Assembly (NCBI GenBank): GCA_951812925.1
Contig: OX638372.1
Location: 69,023,407 to 69,087,406, forward strand
Reading direction: 5' to 3'
Source of the DNA: Calliopum simillimum
Lineage: Eukaryota > Arthropoda > Insecta > Diptera > Lauxaniidae
DNA length: 64,000 nucleotides
The translations under genes and the position numbers were made by a program. This document shows, one piece after another, positions 57,895 through 64,000 of the stretch (its first letter is position 1; each line of letters begins with the position of its first letter). The notes under the pieces are model-generated. The model saw only the letters and a program-made list of their open reading frames with translations, did not search any database and was not told the DNA's origin.

Positions 57895-58120
57895 TTATTA
57901 GACCCTACACCCAGGGTAAACAGTAGATAGTATCACAAAAAAGTTCGAATGTCCGCCCCCAGTTTGAAAGCTAATATTGAAAGATTTTTAAGGAAAAAAC
58001 ATTTTTTTTTTTTCAATGCGGTTTTGTTTTTTTCTTATATCTCTGACATTCGACGTCCGTTCCACAAGAATAGTATGTCGTTGTAAGTGTCTTGACATGG
58101 GCTATATTTCATTGATAAAA
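57895..58120 (-). repeat. R2 interspersed repeat, copy 3 (left arm)
   Basis: On the minus strand it contains GTGTCAAGACACT-free R2 landmarks in order: ATGTCAGAGATATAAG, AATCTTTCAATATTAGCTTT, CAAACTGGGGGCGGACATTC, GTGATACTATCTACTGTTTA and CCCTGGGTGTAGGGTCTAAT. Five G in the central tract. Homology with the right arm stops at about 58015. Confidence 0.7.
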
Positions 58121-58153
58121 TTCATTTATCTCAAATGTTTTTATTCGAATTGT
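58121..58153. other. Short loop segment
   Basis: AT-rich joint between R2 and the next element. Confidence 0.4.
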
Positions 58154-58735
58154 TGAGGGGTATAGAAGCAAAGGCGACAATCTCCATTTTTTTCATGAAT
58201 GCCATCTGAGAATGCCATCTAGTTGCATTTGATCTGAGCTTGTGATCAGTGAAATTTGCAATACTAAATACGTCTCTATTCAATATATATCTAAGGTTGA
58301 AAACTGCCAATCAAAGCAAAGGCAGCAATCATTGGAGATTGCTGCCTTTGCTTTGATTACCAAACTTCTTAAGCAAAGCTCCGCCAAAAAAATAATATTA
58401 TTTTTTCACCATTTTTATTGGTTTAAGCAACTAATGAAGTCATGTACCTTATTTCAGCGAAATCGAAGAAGGGTGTGGCAGTTCGATTATTACAAACCTA
58501 GCAATTTCCACTTGATTGAAACAAACACGACAATCTCCAAATTTCTTATCGAATTTGTTCATAAACACCTTTGAGGATTTGATTCAAACTTGGTTTACAT
58601 CCTCATCTAACTCTATTCTACAGAATTGCAAAACATACAGTATATTAAATTCGTATCTTCAGAGAGGCACATTTTTGTTAGTTTTCACAAAATTGAAAAA
58701 AGTGGTGATTGTCGCCTTTGCTTCTATACCCCTCA
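58154..58735. mobile_element. 582-bp TIR element with an internal perfect hairpin
   Basis: The ends are TGAGGGGTATAGAAGCAAAG (continuing GCGACAATC) and the exact inverse at 58707-58735. In the middle AATCAAAGCAAAGGCAGCAA and its inverse flank a 6-base loop (58311-58360), and this hairpin repeats the AAGCAAAGGC core of the terminal repeat. Open frames of 110 and 76 codons (58242-58574 and 58516-58746) have no domain and run through the hairpin, so they are not treated as genes. Confidence 0.8.
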
Positions 58736-58929
58736 GTTGTACTTAATCAAAAAATCATAAAATTCATCTCTACGAAGCTTACTCAAATTGTTGAAATTGA
58801 ATAAGTTATAGTGAATCTAAAACCTCAATACAAAATATGAAAAACAGGATGTTTCACGAATAAAAAAATTGCCCCGTAAAAACATTTTTTGTATTTTTTT
58901 GCATACTGTTTAAAATGTCAATATTAAAA
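58736..58929. other. Loop of the inverted repeat
   Basis: AT-rich, single copy in this window, no recognised content. Confidence 0.4.
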
Positions 58930-60605
58930 GAAAAATATTGCATTTGAATTTAGAGGCCGACAAAAAAAATGTTTTTTCCTTAAAAATCTTTCAATATTAG
59001 CTTTGAAACTGGGCCCAGCAAACATTTTCAATCGCGGAAGAATCGTATTCGATTCGCCTAGACGATTAAATCAATCGTCCGCGACAGTCGCATTCCACTC
59101 TTCCGCGAATGTTCAGGCGTGAGAAATTGTCCGGCCGAATACGATTGTTTTAGAAGAATCCTCTAACAACTCCCCGAAATGAATCCGCAAACGATCCCCA
59201 GGAAGAGTCATCTGGCGACTCCCCAAGATGAATCTGCAAATGATCCCCAGGAAGGGTCAACAGACGACTCCGCAACATGTTTTTCAAAGCAAAAAAAAAC
59301 TTGAAAAAACTTGAAAAAAAAAATAAAAAAAATAAAATATGAAATGGCGACATAAAAATAATTTCATAAGAAATTGCTAATTTTTGTACAATAAACTGTC
59401 AAAATTTATGTGCCGTTAAAAATATACCGTGTAGTTTGACATTTTGCTTCGTGAAAAATACCGGGCCTCAGAAATATTGCCTTTTAGAAAAAAAAATTAT
59501 TAATTTTTTCGAAATTTCTCAGGAGATGACGTCATGTCGTAGTCGGCCATCTTGTATCGTGTAAAACTCGTCTGAAGGAGTTGTTGGTTATTCGTAAAGA
59601 AGTTCGATTTCAAACCATCATCCAGAAGAGACTTAGTCGAATCTTTTTTTATTCGTTTTGGGCTTTCTTTTATAAATTTTTTTTTTTTGCACCAATCGAT
59701 GGGGAAAGGTCGAAAATATATTTTGGTCATAACCAGATTTGGTTCCGGGCCCTCTAAGTGACCGATTTGGGCCCATTTTTGTAAAAAAATTTTATTGCAC
59801 CAATCGATGGGGAAAGGTCGAAAATAGATTTTGGACATGTCCAGGGGTGTCTCCGACCCCTCTAAGTGACCGATTTGGGCCCATTTTGGTGAAAAATTTT
59901 ATTGCACCAATCGATAGGGAAAGGTCGAAAATATATTCTGGACATGTCCAGGGGTGTCTCCGACCCCTCTAAGTGACCGATTTGGGCCCATTTCAGTGAA
60001 AAATTTGTATTGCACCAATCGATAGGGAAAGGTCGAAAACAGATTTCGGATATGATCAGAGATGTCTTCGACCACTCTAAGTGACCATTTTGGACCCATT
60101 TTTGAAAATAAAATTATTGCGCAAAACTCGCCTGGAAGAGTTGTATATTCATTGCGAAGATGTTTGATTCACAATGATCTTCTAGAAGAGTGTAAGGAGG
60201 AATCTTCTGTTACTCGCGCTGAAGTTTTGTCGCGTAAAACTCGCCTGGAAGAGTTGTATATTCATCGCAAAGATGTTTGATTCGCAATGATCCTCCATAA
60301 GAGTGTAAGGAAGAATCTTCTGTTACTCGCGCTGAAGTTTTGTCGCGCAAAACTCTCCCGGAAGAGTTGTATATTCATCGCGAAGATGTTTGATTCGCAA
60401 TAATCTTCCAGAAGAGTGTAAGGAGGAATCTTCTTTTACTCGCGGAAAATTTTTATCGCGGAAAGCTCGCGTAGAAGAGCTTTAAATGCATCGCCAAAAA
60501 TATGGAAGATTGTCCGCGATTGAAAATGTTTGCTGGGGGGGCGGACATTCGAACTTTCTTTTTTTGTGATACTATCTACTGTTTACCCTGGGTTTAGGGT
60601 CTAAT
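58930..60605 (+). repeat. R2 interspersed repeat, copy 4 (right arm), split by an insertion
   Basis: The first part (58930-59013) reads GAATTTAGAGGCCGA, TCTTTCAATATTAGCTTTGA and AACTGGG. The second part (60538-60605) reads GGGCGGACATTCGAAC, GTGATACTATCTACTGTTTA and CCCTGGGTTTAGGGTCTAAT. Joining them restores the R2 order of the left arm. Confidence 0.8.
59014..60537. mobile_element. CCCAGC-terminated element, copy 2, 1524 bp
   Basis: The termini and internal order match copy 1 at 56118-57408. Four units of 107-108 bp start near 59687, 59795, 59902 and 60010. Three units of about 116 bp with CCTGGAAGAGTTGTATATTC or CCGGAAGAGTTGTATATTC follow (60130-60430), one more than in copy 1. It is inserted in the G tract of R2 (AAACTGGG / GGGCGGACATTC); the left arm has the uninterrupted site. 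Confidence 0.85.
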
Positions 60606-61139
60606 AATGGTCAATTTTATAAGTTATGAAATATTCCCCCGAAAATATGCTATAAAAAATAAAGTGCATCACAATCATATATTCGCCACCACGCATGATG
60701 TCTATGCTAAGCAATATGATTCATCGATTACACGAACCATAAAGGAAAGGCAATTTCAAGGATGAAGCTTTTGTTGCGATTTCGAGAATTTTTAGGGTAA
60801 AATTCTGTATGGGGATTTCCATACAAAAAGTAATTTTTGTGGTCTTGAACTCTCATAGCCCTTCTTCTACTGTATTTGCATTTAAAACTACGCCTGTTTT
60901 CGGTAGTTCTCTGTTTTGTTATGAAGCGTTATTGAATTCTGATTCTTCAACTATTGCTCAAGAATTTTCAATATTTTGGGTTAAAAGATATAAATTCCAG
61001 ACAAATTATTCATATGAGTTTGTTACGTTTTCATGCGTAACACACCTCCATAAAGCAATCAAACCTATGTTTTGCATGAGATACTTTGCCAGCTATCTAG
61101 CAGCTCGAAAAAAGCTCGGAATGGTTGTGCTTTAATTAA
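60606..61139. other. Inner right arm, mirror of 55595-56117
   Basis: Near-identical inverse of the left arm. It contains the 108-codon open frame at 60809-61135 (plus), with Ile at residue 55 and no recognisable domain. Confidence 0.6.
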
Positions 61140-61750
61140 ACAAGTCAGCTCGTCAAATTGATTTTCCGAGTTTTCTAGTTTTCCTTGACTTTTCGAAACA
61201 GCTCGAAATTACTATCTAGGAGCTTGGAAAAAGCTCAAAATTCTTTCGGAGTTTTTTTTTTCGATGCCTCCATTATTTTCAGTGTTGTCGTGCTTAAATG
61301 TGACATATAGCTAGTCATATAGTTTTTCCGAATTTTCCGTTTTTTCTCAACTTTTTGAATCAGCTCTAAATTAGTATCTGCCAGCTTGAAAAATCTAAAA
61401 AAATTGGTATAGGTTTTATTTCCGAAAGCCGGAAATGACTGGCTTACTTTTAAGGGAAAATCAAGTTTTTCCGATTTTTCGGAAAACTATTAGTCTAAGG
61501 AAAAATCGGATGGTTGTCGAGAGCAGCTCGAAAAAAGCTCAAAATTCGTGAGTATTTTTTTTTTCAATTGTTATTTTCAGTGCTGCCGTGCTTAAATATG
61601 TCCTTTAAGCTAGTCAAATCGTTTTTCCGAGTTTTCCGCTTTTCCTTGGCGTTTTCAAGCAACTTGAAATTATTTTCTAGCAGGTCGAAAAAAGCTCGAA
61701 GAAATGGTATAGGTTTCATTTGCGAAAGCCAGAAATGACTAGCTTACTTT
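61140..61750. repeat. Three diverged units of about 200-240 bp, right arm
   Basis: Mirror of 54985-55645. Shared motifs are AAAAAGCTCAAAATTC or variants, TTTTTCCGAGTTTTCC, CAGTGCTGCCGTGCTTAAAT and TTTTTCAGTGTTGTCGTGCT, then GGTATAGGTTT and GAAAGCC-GAAATGACT. Confidence 0.7.
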
Positions 61751-62086
61751 TTTCACCTGTCAAATTTATTTAGTTGTATGTAGCTGCCATAGAAAATACT
61801 AGTCCAATGCTGCCAGTTTCGTTTCCACATAGCCAAAACCAATGACGTTTAGCGCGGACTCGTAACGCTGAAATGCATTGTTTTTATTTTGCGAATTGTG
61901 GGATGAGAAAGGCGCAAAAAGATCCGTGTTGCCAGATCGCGGTTAGGCATAAATTTTGCGAATAGGGATTAAAACTTCAAGAAATGTATTTGATTATTTA
62001 CCTATGTTGCTGTCGTGAAATGCAAGAAAGCTTTTCGTTAGAAATTGGGCTCGACAGTTCTATATTTGATTTAAGAAACACATTGG
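61751..62086. other. Unassigned inner right arm
   Basis: Mirror of 54646-54984; no recognised content. Confidence 0.5.
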
Positions 62087-62191
62087 GGGTTATCGTGAAT
62101 AAATATTCCCAGGGAATTTTTCTCAAAATGCCGTGTATCTACTATTGCAATCTGAAAAAAATTCCCCGGGAATATTTATTCACGATAACCC
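62087..62191. mobile_element. 105-bp hairpin, right-arm copy
   Basis: Inverse of 54541-54645, with the same 105-bp length. Confidence 0.75.
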
Positions 62192-64000
62192 TTATTCCAC
62201 TGCACATTTAAGTTCATTACAAAATCGCAAAAAATGGTGCAAGTTCCAAGCTAAAATTTTTTTAATTTTTACACTGAAAAAAATTAAAAATTATCGAAAA
62301 ACCCTAAAAATTTTGAGCTGCAAAATTATTCTTTCCACAGCAAAATCACAAAAAAAAAAGCTGCAAATTCCAAGCTAAAAATTTTTACATTTTTACACTG
62401 AAAAAAATTAAAAATTATCGAAACACCCTAAAAATTTCGAGCTGCAAAAATATTCTTTCCACAGCAAAATCACAGCAAAAAAGCTGCAAATTCCAAGCCT
62501 ACTCCCGACTCGATCCGATAAAGTTGCCCCGCTAACTTGACGTCAAGTTAGCGGGGCAGGGGTTTTTTTAAAGAAATAGTAAAGCTGCAAAATCATTCTC
62601 TTCACAGCAAAATCACAGCAGAAAAGCTGCAAATTCTAAGCTAAAAATTTCTTCATTTTTACACTGAAAAAAATTAAAAATTATCGAAACACCCTAAAAT
62701 TTTCGAGCTGCAAAATCATTCTCTTCACAGCAAAATCACAGCAAAAAAGCTGCGAATTCCAAGCCTACTCCCGACTCGATCCGATAAAGTTGCCCCGCTA
62801 ACTTGACGTCAAGTTAGCGGGGCAGGGGGTTTTTTAAAGAAAAACAAGAGCTGCAAAATCATTCTCTTCACAGCAAAATCACAGCAAAAAAGCTGCAAAT
62901 TCCAAGCTAAAAATTTTTTAATTTTTACACTGAAAAAAACTAAAAATTATCGAAACACCCTAAAATTTTCGAGCTGCAAAATTATTCTTTCCACAGCAAA
63001 ATTACAGCAAAAAAGCTGCAAATTCCAAGCCCGCTCCCGACTCGATCCGATAAAGTTGCCCCGCTAACTTGTTGTCGAGCTTTCATTTCATTTATTTAAT
63101 CAACCGCATATAATGTGCTGTAAAACATATGATCAATAAATCAGTCACTTTTTATTGTTAATTTTTTAAAGAAAAACGAGAGCTACTAAACTTCTGTTTT
63201 CACAGAACAATCATAAAAAAAAAGCTGCAAGTTCCAAGCTAAAAATTTTTTCATTTTTACACTGAAAAAAATTAAAAATTATCGAAACACCCTAAAATTT
63301 TCGAGCTGCAAAATCATTCTCTTCACAGCAAAATCACAGCAAAAAAGCTGCAAATTCTAAGCTAAAAATTTCTTCATTTTTACACTGAAAAAAATTAAAA
63401 ATTATCGAAACACCCTAAAATTTTCGAGCTGCAAAATCATTCTCTTCACAGAAAAATCACAGCAAAAAAGCTGCAAATTCCAAGCCTACTCCCGACTCGA
63501 TCTGATAAAGTTGCCCCGCTAACTTGACGTCAAGTTAGCGGGGCAGGGGGTTTTTTAAAGAAATAGTAAAGCTGCAAAATCATTCTCTTCACAGCAAAAT
63601 CACAGCAAAAAAGCTGCAAATTCCAAGCTAAAAATTTTTTCATTTTTACACTGAAAACTATTAAAAATTATCGAAACACCCTAAAATTTTCGAGCTGTAA
63701 AATCATTCTCTTCACAGCAAAATCACAGCAAGAAAGCTGCGAATTCCAAGCCTACTCCCGACTCGATCCGATAAAGTTGCCCCGCTAACTTGACGTCAAG
63801 TTAGCGGGGCAGGGGGTTTTTTAAAGAAAAACAAGAGCTGCAAAATCATTCTCTTCACAGCAAAATCACAGCAAAAAAGCTGCAAATTCTAAGCTAAAAA
63901 TTTTTTAACTTTTACACTGAAAAAAACTAAAAATTATCGAAACACCCTAAAATTTTCGAGCTGCAAAATTATTCTTTCCACAGCAAAATTACAGCAAAAA
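62192..64000 (-). repeat. 266-bp tandem array, right arm (continues past the window end)
   Basis: Perfect palindromes start at 62525, 62791, 63512 and 63778; both intact steps are 266 bp. The half-palindrome at 63058-63072 meets the same single-copy spacer as in the left arm (63073-63160). Between that point and 63512 this arm has about 124 bp more than the left arm, the length of one half-monomer (around 63240-63365). The array runs off the window. Confidence 0.95.

Noticed and set aside
58242..58746. Overlapping 110- and 76-codon frames near the centre of the inverted repeat
   Set aside because: They run through the terminal and internal hairpins of a TIR element and have no recognised domain.
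55599..61135. 108-codon open frame conserved in both arms of the inverted repeat
   Set aside because: The arms are nearly identical everywhere, so the conservation is not protein-specific. The single difference changes an amino acid, and the end overlaps tandem repeat.

Overview
This 64-kb window looks like transposon-dominated, gene-poor DNA of a fly (Diptera, probably a higher fly; tephritid-like is a guess). The basis is strong AT-richness, 50-60 bp GT-AG introns in degenerate genes, and a mix of Tc1/mariner, PIF/Harbinger, Jockey/R1-like non-LTR elements and many hairpin or foldback elements. I found no convincing host protein-coding gene, rRNA, true tRNA, CRISPR array, bacterial operon or virus. 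Every recognisable coding sequence is transposon-derived and visibly broken.

Layout. 1-6 kb: hairpin elements (706-1110, 1742-1975), a perfect 140-bp tandem duplication, and two copies of repeat R2 (CTGGGGGCGG core). 5.8-14.1 kb: remains of Harbinger-type elements (two MYB/SANT-like accessory genes and a transposase) between copies of repeat P (TIR TAGTCCGTGGGCCC), with two further small elements nested in P. 14.1-16.1 kb: no recognised content. 16.1-18.3 kb: two 5'-truncated non-LTR retrotransposons, one with a YADD reverse transcriptase motif and one with an RNase H domain and a 10-bp target duplication. 18.3-21.2 kb: two foldback elements. 21-32.5 kb: mostly unassigned AT-rich DNA with small inverted repeats. 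32.6-36 kb: foldback family G, carrying a nested R3 repeat (with 51 uninterrupted GGCT units) and a nested, almost intact mariner-like transposon killed by one TGA codon. 37.8-39.9 kb: a double palindrome and a second copy of the TAGGCCGGGT hairpin element. 42.7-47.5 kb: a complete but dead Harbinger element, a Tc1 fragment, R3, and a palindromic Tc1 derivative. 47.9-51.4 kb: a tRNA-like sequence, a minisatellite, and a Tc1 (DD34E) element nested in another TIR element. 52.4-64 kb: a giant inverted repeat whose arms carry a 266-bp tandem array with a perfect 34-bp palindrome at each monomer junction.

The most notable structure is that inverted repeat. Its arms differ at 1 base in a 327-bp stretch I compared by eye. 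Three transposable elements (56118-57408, 57423-57894, 59014-60537) sit in one arm only, so each arm supplies the empty site of the other. Similar empty-site comparisons for the mariner, R3 and CACGGTG elements give relative insertion orders from this window alone. All transposon calls rest on termini, target duplications and translated motifs read by eye; no database search was run.
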